Positions 19,154-27,845 of a DNA stretch of 64,000 nt are shown piece after piece. Below the pieces are notes generated by a model that worked only from the letters and a program-made list of their open reading frames with translations, was not told where the DNA came from and made no database searches. Made by a program: the position numbers and the translations under genes. The first letter of the stretch is position 1, and each line of letters opens with the position of its first letter. This stretch comes from an uncultured bacterium (lineage in GTDB: Bacteria; Elusimicrobiota; Elusimicrobia; Elusimicrobiales; Elusimicrobiaceae), in NCBI GenBank assembly GCA_949298795.1, contig CASFXV010000002.1, positions 1 through 64,000 on the forward strand, read 5' to 3'.

Positions 19154-20050
19154 ATGAGAAAATTATTTTTACTTTTAACCTTAACCGCTTTTCCCTCTTT
19201 TATGGGACAGGCAAAAACGTTGGACGCAAGAGCGTCTTATTTATGGTCTTCCGATAAGAACCAAGCCATGGCTTCCTTATCCGTAGCGCCCACTTATAAT
19301 ACACGGGCCAGCCTAGTGGCGCGCTATGTGAAAGACATGCAGGATTATTCTTTCGGCCGTTTAAAAGACCCTATTTATTCCGTCTATCTTCCGCTGATCT
19401 TTCAGCTTGAATTATTAGATATTGAACTGACCCCGTTTTATTATTTTAAACACAATGCCGATAACCCTGCCTATCAAGACGCCTATGCCTACGGCGGCAC
19501 TTTTGCATTAACCATGTTAATGGAAAATGACCAAGTAAACGACATTTACACCCGCGCGCGTTTGGGCGCCACTTACGCGCACCAACAAGGCACCTTATTT
19601 ACTAAGGACGCCGCACCGGAAAACACAGACTATGCCCAAGTGGCATATTTCTTACAGTTAAGCCACAGCATGTTCCAAACCTACCGGTTGGAAGCCACCG
19701 GGGCGGCCTTTCAATATCCGGACGGGATTACCGGCGTTACCGCTTTTCGCGGGGTATTAAACCAACAAGATTTAGTGGCCCTGCAAACCCTGGACATTAC
19801 GCGCGATTTGCGCAAATACGCTTTAGGCGGGCGCTTTGTACGTATGTGGGCGGAGTCAGGCTCTACATTATATATCGGCTATTCTTTTACCGAAAATTAC
19901 ACGGCCGACCCGGACCATTCTTTTATTATCGGCAATTCGTTCCCTCTTGTGAAAAACGTATTTTTTGACATGGCCTACAACCATATAGAAACAACCAGCC
20001 ACAAAAATAAAAGAGACATCTTTTATTTAGGGTTTGGAACCTCATTCTAG
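19154..20050 (+). CDS. Predicted outer-membrane beta-barrel protein, unknown function
   Basis: 298 residues with signal peptide RKLFLLLTLTAFPSFMGQA. The rest is rich in alternating aromatic and polar residues (RASLVARYVKDM, LTPFYYFKHN, FYLGFGTSF) and ends in Phe, as expected for a barrel inserted by BamA. I do not recognise the family. The ATG follows TAAATT plus six bases with no ribosome site, like the other leaderless starts in this window. The next gene, a sensor kinase, starts 9 bases downstream, so they are probably co-transcribed. Confidence 0.6.
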   Translation: MRKLFLLLTLTAFPSFMGQAKTLDARASYLWSSDKNQAMASLSVAPTYNTRASLVARYVKDMQDYSFGRLKDPIYSVYLPLIFQLELLDIELTPFYYFKHNADNPAYQDAYAYGGTFALTMLMENDQVNDIYTRARLGATYAHQQGTLFTKDAAPENTDYAQVAYFLQLSHSMFQTYRLEATGAAFQYPDGITGVTAFRGVLNQQDLVALQTLDITRDLRKYALGGRFVRMWAESGSTLYIGYSFTENYTADPDHSFIIGNSFPLVKNVFFDMAYNHIETTSHKNKRDIFYLGFGTSF

Positions 20051-20059
20051 GATAATATT

Positions 20060-20818
20060 ATGAGTGAAAAAGATTTTAAAGAAAAAGACGCTTCCAACAA
20101 AATTTTATCGCTGGTATCGCATAAATTAAAAACCCCGTTGTCTATTATTAACGGGTATTCAGAAGCTATTTTGTCCCAAGCGGGAAAAGAAAAGTTTTCT
20201 CCTTTTACGTCCAAAGCTTTGGAAGAAATCAACAAACAAGGCGGCAAAATGGCGGAATTGGTGGATAAGTTGTTAAACTATAACAAAATATCCGCCATGA
20301 AACCCGCTGACTTAAAGAAAACGGACATCAATTTAAAAACCTTGGTAAAAGAATGCGCTTCCCGCGCTATCGCCAAAGATGACGATTCCGCCGCCCCGGC
20401 GCCCGCTGCCTCCGAGCCGGCCGCCAAACGCGGAACCTATATAGAAATTGACTGCTCGGAACGTTTAAGCGTACACGCGGACAAAGAAATATTAAAAGCC
20501 ATGCTGGAAGAAATGCTGGATAATGCCATTAAATTTAATAATAAAATGGAAAAAATCATCAAGCTTCAATGCGCTAACCACGGAGATACGGTTTCCATCT
20601 CCGTGCGCGATTACGGCGCCGGCATACGCCCGCAGGACGTAAACCGTATTTTTGACCCCTTTTACCAAGTAGATGATTATTTTACCGGCCAAATAAACGG
20701 CTGGGGGTTAGGCCTGCCCATGCTGAAAAACGGGGCGGAATTGCATGGAGGGACGGTAAATGTCGTGTCAGACCGGGGCCTAGGTTCTATTTTCACCGTT
20801 ACGCTGCCCATACAATGA
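20060..20818 (+). CDS. Soluble histidine kinase without a sensor domain
   Basis: 252 residues. A HisKA domain at the very N-terminus has the phospho-acceptor His21 in SHKLKTPLS. A linker rich in Ala and Pro (around residue 115) leads to a HATPase_c domain: N box EMLDNAIKFNN, G1 DYGAGIRP, F box FDPFYQVD, G2 GWGLGLPM. There is no transmembrane or PAS region, so input must come from a partner. No response-regulator gene is adjacent. The next gene overlaps by 4 bases and encodes a helical protein that could be that partner. Confidence 0.85.
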   Translation: MSEKDFKEKDASNKILSLVSHKLKTPLSIINGYSEAILSQAGKEKFSPFTSKALEEINKQGGKMAELVDKLLNYNKISAMKPADLKKTDINLKTLVKECASRAIAKDDDSAAPAPAASEPAAKRGTYIEIDCSERLSVHADKEILKAMLEEMLDNAIKFNNKMEKIIKLQCANHGDTVSISVRDYGAGIRPQDVNRIFDPFYQVDDYFTGQINGWGLGLPMLKNGAELHGGTVNVVSDRGLGSIFTVTLPIQ

Positions 20819-21327
20819 ACTCTTTAGACTGTATACAAGAAGCCACCACTCAATGTGAAGCGCTGCGCGGCCAGCTGACTGCTGATGCCCGCCTGCTGGC
20901 GGAATTTTACCGCCGGCTGGAACAAATATCGGCCCAACTCCATAAAAATATGGACGTGCGGGACCAGTCCTTTGCACAAGAATTTAATGACTTTTGCCAA
21001 AACTTGCGCACAAATACGGACAAGCAAGAAGCGGCCTGGGCTCAAATACGCGCCCAAGCCCGCTCTTGGACTAAGGACGATTACGGCGCAGACATGGCCC
21101 TGCCGGCAAAAGGATTTAACAATAAAGCCAAAACGCTTTCCCGCATGTGTGACGAATTTACTACGGAATACCACCGCTTTTACCGTTTATATCAAGGTTA
21201 TACGGCACAAAAGTTAAATGTATGGCTGTTAACTTCCTGCGCAAACGCCGTTAATAATATTACGGATAAGGTGCTGTTTTTGGCGCGGGAAATTGCCAAA
21301 AACGCAGAACGCTACCGGAGGCTATAA
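20815..21327 (+). CDS. Hypothetical helical protein coupled to the histidine kinase
   Basis: 170 residues, almost entirely helical and coiled-coil-like, with heptad-style segments such as LLAEFYRRLEQISAQLH and KTLSRMCDEFTTEYHRFYRLY. No signal peptide and no family I recognise. Its ATG overlaps the kinase stop (ATGA), and the next gene begins directly after its stop, so the three are translated together. It is a candidate regulator or output partner of the kinase, by position only. Confidence 0.6.
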   Translation: MNSLDCIQEATTQCEALRGQLTADARLLAEFYRRLEQISAQLHKNMDVRDQSFAQEFNDFCQNLRTNTDKQEAAWAQIRAQARSWTKDDYGADMALPAKGFNNKAKTLSRMCDEFTTEYHRFYRLYQGYTAQKLNVWLLTSCANAVNNITDKVLFLAREIAKNAERYRRL

Positions 21328-22350
21328 ATGTTTAATAAAGAAAAACCTCTTTACTACTACCAAAAAACCAGCACCATTTGCCTGACCATTATTGCCGCAG
21401 GCATTGTTACCGCCATGCTGGTATATACCAAAGCGGTGCTTATTCCGTTGGTTATATCTATCTTCTTATACACCATTCTAATACAAATGACCAACCTGCT
21501 GCGCCATAAGCTCTCTTTCCCCAAGTGGCTGGCGGTAAGCTTTTCTATATTGGTTTTTTTGGCATTGTTTGCCGCCATTATTTTGTTTACCGTTAATTCT
21601 ATCGGAGATTTTTTAAAAGGGGCGGAAGTATATAAAGAAAACTTGCTGGGCACCGCGCAGGATCTTTTAACCCGTCTTCAACACCACGGCATAGAAATTG
21701 ACCAAAATTCCGTTATCACCGCGCTAAGAGACTTGCCTTTATTTAATTGGCTCAAAAACTTTGGGGGCAAGTTATTCTCCGTAGTATCCAACGCCACGTT
21801 GATACTGTTGTTTATGATTTTCTTTTTGCTGGGCAGCAAAAAAACCCCGCCCATTACCAATGAAACAATTAAAGAAATGCTCTCTAACGTGTCAGTTTAC
21901 CTATCCGTAAAGTTAATCACGTCTCTTTCTACCGGGATTATTATTGCCATTATCTTGCTGGCTTTTAAAGTGAAACTGGCCCTGTTGTTTGCCTTATTTG
22001 CGTTTCTGCTTAATTTTATCCCTAGTGTGGGTTCCATTATCGGCGTGCTCTTGCCCGTACCGGTATTATTTTTACAGTTTGGTTTTGGCGGACATTTATT
22101 TTTAATAGTGGGATTGTTAACCGCTACGGAGTTTATCATCGGCAACTTGGTGGAACCCCGCTTTTTGGGGGACGGAATGGATTTGCACCCCGCCGTGGTG
22201 ATAGCTTCCTTAATCTTTTGGAGCTTGGTATGGGGCGTGCCGGGCGCGTTTTTATCCGTACCTATTACGGCTTCGGTCAAGATTATATTGGGGAAAATAA
22301 AACACACCCGCCCCGTGGCGGAACTGCTGGCGGGAAGGCTGCCCCACTAA
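21328..22350 (+). CDS. AI-2E family (PerM/YdiK-type) membrane protein
   Basis: 340-residue polytopic protein of the AI-2E transporter family. There are paired N-terminal helices (ICLTIIAAGIVTAMLVYTK, VLIPLVISIFLYTILI), a periplasmic amphipathic segment (~90-150), and a C-terminal bundle with the characteristic LNFIPSVGSIIG and the block ending VEPRFLGDGMDLHP. Members export or conduct small molecules or ions, including Na+(Li+)/H+ antiport in some. The substrate here is unknown. GGAGG in the end of the previous gene serves as ribosome site. A terminator follows. Confidence 0.85.
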   Translation: MFNKEKPLYYYQKTSTICLTIIAAGIVTAMLVYTKAVLIPLVISIFLYTILIQMTNLLRHKLSFPKWLAVSFSILVFLALFAAIILFTVNSIGDFLKGAEVYKENLLGTAQDLLTRLQHHGIEIDQNSVITALRDLPLFNWLKNFGGKLFSVVSNATLILLFMIFFLLGSKKTPPITNETIKEMLSNVSVYLSVKLITSLSTGIIIAIILLAFKVKLALLFALFAFLLNFIPSVGSIIGVLLPVPVLFLQFGFGGHLFLIVGLLTATEFIIGNLVEPRFLGDGMDLHPAVVIASLIFWSLVWGVPGAFLSVPITASVKIILGKIKHTRPVAELLAGRLPH

Positions 22351-22355
22351 AATTT

Positions 22356-22381
22356 TCCCCGGCGTCCGCCGGGGATTTTTT
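22356..22381 (+). terminator. Terminator of the kinase / AI-2E operon
   Basis: Stem CCCCGGCG / CGCCGGGG extended by an A-T pair, 2-base loop, then T6. Confidence 0.85.
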
Positions 22382-22521
22382 ATTTAATTATCTCTACACG
22401 CTATGAAATAAATAAACATGTTTGGAAAGGGCGCCTTTTCAGCAAAAAACCCTCTTGAAAAAGGAGATTTTTCCCACAATCAAAACAAACCACCCGCCTG
22501 CTTTCCATATCCCCTGAAAGA

Positions 22522-22555
22522 AGAAGCCCCCACGTTGAAAAACGTGGGGGCTTCT
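22522..22555 (-). terminator. Hairpin terminator of the exported-protein operon
   Basis: A 15-bp perfect stem (AGAAGCCCCCACGTT / AACGTGGGGGCTTCT) with a GAAA loop, 13 bases past the end of the minus-strand gene at 22569. The T run after the stem on the minus strand is weak. Confidence 0.7.
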
Positions 22556-22568
22556 GGTTGAAATTAGC

Positions 22569-23162
22569 TTATTGGGGCATTTCTTCCCTTACTTTATTAA
22601 ACAAATTACTGGAAGTGGCACGGGTTAAAAACGCTTCCCATTCTTCGGGCGACATTTCAAAGTCATCCATTACAATAGAAGAAATCTCACGGGAAGATTC
22701 TTTCCCTAATGCCTTATTTTCTTTTATGTATTCCCGTTCCAACTCTACATAACGGCTGGCTACGGCATAATCAATATCTTCCTGCGTATAAGGAGAGTCC
22801 TCCCCCAATATGGCAGAAGTTTCTGCCTCGTCAGTATTTTTATTGTCAGTGCTTGTATCCGGCTCAGCCTCAGCGGGCTGCAGCAGCATAATAGAATCTT
22901 CTTGTTCTTGAGCCGAATCCGTTTCCGGAGACAAAATAACTTCTTGAGCGGAGGGAATATCTTGCACATTTTGGTCCCCCGCGGGGATCAACAGCTCTTC
23001 CTGTGCAGGAGGCATGGAAGGATTAATCTGCGGGTTTTCCACCGGCGGCGTATTAACCACCCGCCCAGCCAATAAATTAGAACAGGCGCTGGGGTTTACA
23101 ATAAAATAAATACTCAAAATGATGAAAACCAAAACGGCAGCTTTTAGAAGAATTTTTACCAT
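22569..23162 (-). CDS. Hypothetical single-pass exported protein, acidic
   Basis: 197 residues from the ATG at 23162 (GGAGG upstream; the earlier in-frame Met has none). One N-terminal helix (ILLKAAVLVFIILSIYFIV) is followed by a long low-complexity Pro/Glu/Gln/Asp linker (residues ~30-125) and a short helical C-terminal domain (YTQEDIDYAVASRYVELERE). It is probably anchored in the inner membrane with the rest in the periplasm. No known domain. Last gene of the operon that begins near 27810. Confidence 0.55.
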   Translation of the reverse strand: MVKILLKAAVLVFIILSIYFIVNPSACSNLLAGRVVNTPPVENPQINPSMPPAQEELLIPAGDQNVQDIPSAQEVILSPETDSAQEQEDSIMLLQPAEAEPDTSTDNKNTDEAETSAILGEDSPYTQEDIDYAVASRYVELEREYIKENKALGKESSREISSIVMDDFEMSPEEWEAFLTRATSSNLFNKVREEMPQ

Positions 23163-23208
23163 TGTATTCTGCCTCCTATGCAAATAGAATACAATATTTT
23201 GGAGTTTA

Positions 23209-23784
23209 TTAGAAATTATTATTTCCTGTCTGAACGGCGTCCGCTGCGTCCCCCTGCAATACCTGCACGCTTTGTACGTATTGCGGATTGGAAAAAATCT
23301 GGCCTACCACCTCTGCAAACTGGGGGGTTTGCATATGTTTGTTTATCAGCTGCCGCACTTGCGGGTATTTTTGTATAACAGCGGTTAAATTCGGGCCGCT
23401 TAAGTCCAGCAGGGTGGTGGCCTCCCCCTGAGTTAGTTGGGCCAGCTCTTGGTTAAAAGATTGGAGGGCCTCATTATTTTGGTAATCAGAAAAAATGGAC
23501 TGCAGCGTTAAATCCGCCTGTTGGGTTTCTTTCTCCGGGGAAAGGGGGGTTCCCCCAAAAAAGATTTCTTGCTGCGTTTCGGGGCTATACGGAACAGGCC
23601 GGGAAGCCGGCTGAGCCTGCGGCATGCCTAACGTAATGGGTACATTTTGAAAAGTAAAATCAGAGGATTGTTCCTCTTCTTTTTGCAATTTATATTTCTC
23701 ATACGCGCGGTAGCCATTAATCGCCCCGGCAGAGGCGATTATGGCTATCATCGCGCAAATATAAAACCAACTGGTTTTAGACAT
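23209..23784 (-). CDS. Hypothetical membrane-anchored protein
   Basis: 191 residues. The N-terminal helix WFYICAMIAIIASAGAINGY is followed by a charged linker and a helical region with ALQSFNQELAQLTQGEATTL and PQVRQLINKHMQTPQFAEVV. No family recognised. Its ATG begins directly after the TAA of the FKBP gene (TAAATG), so it is translationally coupled. It resembles the next gene in layout (one helix, polar linker, helical domain) but I see no sequence similarity. Confidence 0.55.
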   Translation of the reverse strand: MSKTSWFYICAMIAIIASAGAINGYRAYEKYKLQKEEEQSSDFTFQNVPITLGMPQAQPASRPVPYSPETQQEIFFGGTPLSPEKETQQADLTLQSIFSDYQNNEALQSFNQELAQLTQGEATTLLDLSGPNLTAVIQKYPQVRQLINKHMQTPQFAEVVGQIFSNPQYVQSVQVLQGDAADAVQTGNNNF

Positions 23785-24513
23785 TTATAATACTTCCACC
23801 AATTCCACATTAAACACCAAAGTGGAATTGGGGGCAATCGGCCCTAAGGGGCGGTTGCCGTAGGCGGTGTCCGCCGGGCAGACAATTTTCGCTTTGGCGC
23901 CCGGTTTCATATATTGAATGGCTTTCGTCCAGCAGGGGACTACGTCCGTCAATTTAAACGTGGCGGCTTCCCCGCGGTCGTAAGAGCTGTCAAACTTGGT
24001 GCCGTCAATCAGCGTGCCCTCGTAATTTACTTTTACGGTAGAATCCGCCTTGGGGGATTTGCCTTTCCCTTTGCGGGAAAGCTTTATCATTGCTCCGTTG
24101 TCTAAGGTTTTCACGCCTTTTTCTTTTTTAAAGTTGTCCATGTATTCCTGTTGGGCGGCCTGACGTTTTTGGCTGATGATTTCCGCGTCTTTTTGGTACT
24201 TTTCTATAATTTGGGGTTTATAGTCTTCCAATTCGGTCTGGGAGGATTTATTTAACAAACTGTCACGCATACCCTGGGAAAGGGCTTTATAGTCGTCTTC
24301 GTTATCCAAAATAAGCTGTTTCTTTAAATTATCCCCCAACAAAAAACCCAAGGAATACAACATTTTATTGCGTTCGGCCGGGTCCTGCGGCTGGGCGGCT
24401 TCGGCCGGTGCTTGCTGGTCCGACGCGGGAAGCACCTGCGCCCCCTGCGGAGCATCCTGCGCCATTAACACGGCCGGGGCAAACAATAAAGTTAAAGCAA
24501 TTAATTTTTTCAT
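23785..24513 (-). CDS. Periplasmic FKBP-type peptidyl-prolyl isomerase (FkpA/Mip-like)
   Basis: 242 residues. Signal peptide KKLIALTLLFAPAVLMA is followed by a helical dimerisation region (~45-130, ending in KRQAAQQEYMDNFKKEKGVK) and a C-terminal FKBP domain (VKVNYEGTLIDGTKFDSSYDR, ..PGAKAKIVCPADTAYGNR, ..NSTLVFNVELVEV). The active-site Tyr, Phe and Asp of YxGxLxDGxxFDSS are present. It assists folding of envelope proteins. GGAG precedes the ATG. Its place in an operon of lipoproteins fits a role in envelope assembly. Confidence 0.92.
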   Translation of the reverse strand: MKKLIALTLLFAPAVLMAQDAPQGAQVLPASDQQAPAEAAQPQDPAERNKMLYSLGFLLGDNLKKQLILDNEDDYKALSQGMRDSLLNKSSQTELEDYKPQIIEKYQKDAEIISQKRQAAQQEYMDNFKKEKGVKTLDNGAMIKLSRKGKGKSPKADSTVKVNYEGTLIDGTKFDSSYDRGEAATFKLTDVVPCWTKAIQYMKPGAKAKIVCPADTAYGNRPLGPIAPNSTLVFNVELVEVL

Positions 24514-24522
24514 TTTATTCTC

Positions 24523-25455
24523 CTATCTTATTTTTAAATATTCATACATACGCTGCGAAATCTGCTGGGCGGCCTTATCCCCCACGCCTTCCATACTGCG
24601 GCGCAGCGAGTCCGGCCGGCGGGAAGTACCCGCCCGGTCCTGCACGTGGAAACGGGCAAAAGTAACGCCTAACGTTTCGTCCACCATGCTTACGGACGCC
24701 CCGCTGGAACACCACTCCAAACCTTTTACCCGGTCAGAAGAATAGTCGTCCACCGTGGTTTCCACCAATACGGTTAAAGGGGCGTCTTCAACATCGCCCT
24801 GGGCCACCCCTAAGCCCAGTTGGTTTAAAGAATCGGTAATTTTGCTAAGCAAAACCATGTGCTGCGGGCCTTGGGTTTGAATAGACACTTTTACCGCTCC
24901 CATCGCATTTTTTAACGCCTCTTTGTATTGGGCAAATTCCGCTTGGCGGTAACCTTCCTGCCCCGCGTTAATAAAAGCGTAAAGGTCCTGGTATTCGTTG
25001 CGCTGCGCCACCAACGGCTGCATATTAAAAGCCAGTTTCAGCGCGGCAAACGGCTCCGGCCCGGAAGAAAGGCTTTTGGCAAAACCGGCCAGCTTGGCGT
25101 CCAGCGCGTCCATGGGCACAGCCAACATCTTTTGGGCGGTTTCCCGGTCCAATACGGCTAAAGCAAAATAATTTTTAGGTGAGGAATTTTTTTCTTTCCA
25201 AACTTTTTCCACTTTTGCATTAGCCAAAATATCATCCAAAATCTGCGGATCAGACACTTCCACCGCGTTTTCAAACGCTTTTCTCATATTCTTAAGCGCG
25301 GCGGCAGAGGCGGTCTCTTTGTCTCCCCCTTCCCCGGCTACTACATAGTAGCGGGTTTGGTCAAACAAAGACACTTGGTAACTAACTGTATTTTTATTTA
25401 CATGGGCGCAAGCAGCCAGCAAACCCGCCGCCAACACCATAAACCATTTTTTCAT
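24523..25455 (-). CDS. LPP20-like lipoprotein
   Basis: 310 residues from the ATG at 25455, chosen for GGGAG upstream and the lipoprotein signal KKWFMVLAAGLLAAC that follows; the longer reading puts cysteine-rich nonsense before it. The mature protein has the LPP20-type start (Y-V-V-A-G-E-G, then SAAALKNMRKAFENAV) with a second duplicated-looking domain (VLVETTVDDYSSDR). Such proteins often sit beside LpoB and COG3014 genes, as here. An outer-membrane periplasmic role is likely; the exact function is unknown. Confidence 0.6.
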   Translation of the reverse strand: MKKWFMVLAAGLLAACAHVNKNTVSYQVSLFDQTRYYVVAGEGGDKETASAAALKNMRKAFENAVEVSDPQILDDILANAKVEKVWKEKNSSPKNYFALAVLDRETAQKMLAVPMDALDAKLAGFAKSLSSGPEPFAALKLAFNMQPLVAQRNEYQDLYAFINAGQEGYRQAEFAQYKEALKNAMGAVKVSIQTQGPQHMVLLSKITDSLNQLGLGVAQGDVEDAPLTVLVETTVDDYSSDRVKGLEWCSSGASVSMVDETLGVTFARFHVQDRAGTSRRPDSLRRSMEGVGDKAAQQISQRMYEYLKIR

Positions 25456-25468
25456 CTGTTCTCCCCTT

Positions 25469-26767
25469 TTATTTGGCCGTACGGTGGTGAAGGAAGACCC
25501 TCTCCCCCGCGCGCACACGCACCGGACCGAAATTATGTTCACCTATTATATTACCATATCCGTCTTGAAACCAGAGTTTTATTTCATGCGTTCCGGGCGC
25601 AACAAATATCCGGGACAAACGCACCTCCGCCGGTAAAGTAAACCATTGGCGGGTATCCGCCGTTTCCGTAAGCGCTCCCAACAAATTAACAAACATTCCG
25701 GCTAATTCCCCTACGGTATCATCTTGGGCGGCCTGGGCGGCGGCGTGGCGCGCCTGCACCACCGCCGTTTGTTTTATCACCGCCCGCGTAGCCAAACGAA
25801 ACAGCATAGCCGGGGTGCGTTCTCTCAAATAATTTTTGGCCAAAGCAGAAGTATCCTGCACTTTTTGCGTAGCTTGCGCAAACAATCCGTCCGCCGTTAC
25901 AAAAGAGCTCTTGGTTTGATAAGGCTGATCTTCAAACACCGGGAAAGACAGCGTAACGCTCCGGCCCGTAAGCCCGGCCACAACGGCGTTTTGCACTTGC
26001 GGGCTTACACTTTCCCCCTCCACCGGAGAAGACGCCCATATGAGCAGCTTATCCCACCCCACCTGCATGGTTTGGTTCTTCAGCAAAGGCAGTAACCCGT
26101 TATAATGGAAAATTAAAATTTCACCCATTTGGCTCGCGTTGGCCGGAACGGGAAAATCTGGCACGGGCCAGCCGTTTTTTTGGTATGCATTCAACGCGTT
26201 TTGGCGGGAAATGCGGGCGTCATCGCGCCGGCCGCCGCTTTCAAAAACCAGGCTGGAAAAATACTGCACAAAAGCGTCGTCATTGTATCCGCCGGTTTTG
26301 GCTCCGCGCAGCTGCGCCAAATAAAACACCGCTTTGCGCGCCTCCACCAGCGCCCCCTGCAAATCATTTTGCTGTAAAAAATTCATGCCCCGGTAAAAAA
26401 AAGTGAGGGCTTTTTCATAAGGGGCGGCGTAGTAGGGGGTTGTTAAGTCATTAATCAAAAGCGTGCCCAAGGCGCCAGTAACGCTTTTGGCGTAAAGCTG
26501 TTCTATGATGTTTTGGGCGGAAGAGAAGGCGGCGTCACTCTTGGCGGGCTGCTGGGCATCATGCAAAAGAGCCGCCTTGTCCAAAAAGTACAAAGCGGCG
26601 TCTTTCTCTTTATAAAGCTTATTTTTATTTTCTTCCAACTGGCTGACCGCCGGAGCAAAATCCTGCGCGGCAACCAAGCGGTTTATGTCTTTTTTATAAC
26701 GCAAAGAGGGGCCGGCGCACGCCGAGCATAACAGAGCCAACCCAATTGCAACAGCCCGCACCCTCAT
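25469..26767 (-). CDS. COG3014-like lipoprotein
   Basis: 432 residues from the ATG at 26767, five bases past the lpoB-like stop. Lipoprotein signal RVRAVAIGLALLCSAC, then a TPR-like helical region (LVAAQDFAPAVSQLEENKN, ALTFFYRGMNFLQQNDLQGALVEARKAVFYLAQLR), and a C-terminal beta-rich domain (ARIFVAPGTHEIKLW-type, here RIFVAPGTHEIKLWFQDGYG). This matches the uncharacterised lipoprotein group COG3014, which is recurrently next to lpoB. Probably part of an outer-membrane lipoprotein complex. Confidence 0.65.
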   Translation of the reverse strand: MRVRAVAIGLALLCSACAGPSLRYKKDINRLVAAQDFAPAVSQLEENKNKLYKEKDAALYFLDKAALLHDAQQPAKSDAAFSSAQNIIEQLYAKSVTGALGTLLINDLTTPYYAAPYEKALTFFYRGMNFLQQNDLQGALVEARKAVFYLAQLRGAKTGGYNDDAFVQYFSSLVFESGGRRDDARISRQNALNAYQKNGWPVPDFPVPANASQMGEILIFHYNGLLPLLKNQTMQVGWDKLLIWASSPVEGESVSPQVQNAVVAGLTGRSVTLSFPVFEDQPYQTKSSFVTADGLFAQATQKVQDTSALAKNYLRERTPAMLFRLATRAVIKQTAVVQARHAAAQAAQDDTVGELAGMFVNLLGALTETADTRQWFTLPAEVRLSRIFVAPGTHEIKLWFQDGYGNIIGEHNFGPVRVRAGERVFLHHRTAK

Positions 26768-26772
26768 AGTTT

Positions 26773-27363
26773 TTACCAAGAAACTTTACTGCGTTTGACA
26801 TATTTTTTAATTTGCTTCTGCCCGTTCCAAACAATTTGGTTGGTTTCCAAGTTAATCAGTTTCATATTTACCTGGTAAAACACCAAAGCGTTTTTTCCGG
26901 CTTGGTCCACCACGGAGTTTAACGTCCCGCTAAGCATAAAATCCGCCCCTATTTCTTTGCCAAACGCTTTACGGGTTTCTTCAGAGGCAAATTCGTCCTG
27001 TTCCAAACGCTCGGCGCGCACTTCCCCGCGTTCTTCTTTAGAAGCCACAAATTCCACTTTGCCTGAATTAATTAACGCGCGCTGCATTTCTTCCACAAAC
27101 ACGTCCGTATTGATATGTTCCATGCTGTTATTGGTTACCGTGCCCACAATCACCACGGGTTCTTTGCCCAGCTTAAGAAGCGTCTTGTTATACCAACCGG
27201 CGTTTAAGCAGTCGTCAATCATCTCGGCGGCCACCATTTGGGCGTCCGTATCATTCCAGCCGCCGCTTACGTCTTTTATCAAATTCGTTTCCACCCGCTT
27301 TACGCTGGGCGCACAGCCAAAAGCCAATGTACAAGCCAATAAAACAAACATCCATTTTTTCAT
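26773..27363 (-). CDS. LpoB-like penicillin-binding-protein activator lipoprotein
   Basis: 196 residues. Signal KKWMFVLLACTLAFGC gives lipidated Cys17. The mature part follows the LpoB pattern: DVSGGWNDTDAQMVAAEMI, PVVIVGTVTNNSMEHINTDVF, RALINSGKVEFVAS and ADFMLSGTLNSV. LpoB proteins reach from the outer membrane to stimulate peptidoglycan synthase PBP1b in enterobacteria; whether it does so here is inferred. TAGGAGAAAT is a strong ribosome site. It is followed closely by the COG3014-like and LPP20-like genes. Confidence 0.75.
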   Translation of the reverse strand: MKKWMFVLLACTLAFGCAPSVKRVETNLIKDVSGGWNDTDAQMVAAEMIDDCLNAGWYNKTLLKLGKEPVVIVGTVTNNSMEHINTDVFVEEMQRALINSGKVEFVASKEERGEVRAERLEQDEFASEETRKAFGKEIGADFMLSGTLNSVVDQAGKNALVFYQVNMKLINLETNQIVWNGQKQIKKYVKRSKVSW

Positions 27364-27384
27364 ATCATTTCTCCTAAAATGAGA

Positions 27385-27810
27385 TTATAAGCCCAATTTA
27401 TCACAAATTTTAGCCCCGGCTACGGACTTGGTTTCGTGGGAGCAATCCGCCTTTGCGCTGGCTACGTCCACCGTCAGCCATTTGGCGATATTATTATGCC
27501 GCGCGTAAATCAAACCGTCCTGCAAGTAAAAATCATAATACGCGCACTCCAGCGTATTTACGCCTTCTTTGGTCACTTGCGGGCAGGTAAGCGGAAGGCC
27601 GAAGTCCGTCCAGCTTTGGGCATATTGGCCGTCGTGCTCGGCGGCGTAGTCTTTTTGCATTTGAGCCAGGCGGAAAGCCATTTCCAAAGCTTCTTTGGCG
27701 TGGGAAATTTCTTTATGTTTGGCATATTGCGGCCAGCCCAAGGCAAAGCCAAAACCAATAATAATTACCAACACAAAAACAATTCCGTGCACCATTCCTT
27801 GCTGATTCAT
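27385..27810 (-). CDS. Type IV pilin-like (pseudopilin-like) protein
   Basis: 141 residues from the ATG at 27810 (AAGGAG upstream). A short leader with Gly5 precedes the hydrophobic helix MVHGIVFVLVIIIGFGFALG, then an amphipathic alpha1-like extension (ISHAKEALEMAFRLAQMQKDYAAEHDGQY) and a small C-terminal domain with four cysteines that could form disulfides. The layout is that of type IV pilins, but the conserved Glu at position +5 of the mature helix is missing. It is either a divergent pseudopilin or an anchored protein that looks like one. Possible first gene of the lipoprotein operon. Confidence 0.55.
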   Translation of the reverse strand: MNQQGMVHGIVFVLVIIIGFGFALGWPQYAKHKEISHAKEALEMAFRLAQMQKDYAAEHDGQYAQSWTDFGLPLTCPQVTKEGVNTLECAYYDFYLQDGLIYARHNNIAKWLTVDVASAKADCSHETKSVAGAKICDKLGL

Positions 27811-27845
27811 TAAATTCTCCTTTTTTCTATATTGTACCAACAAAA

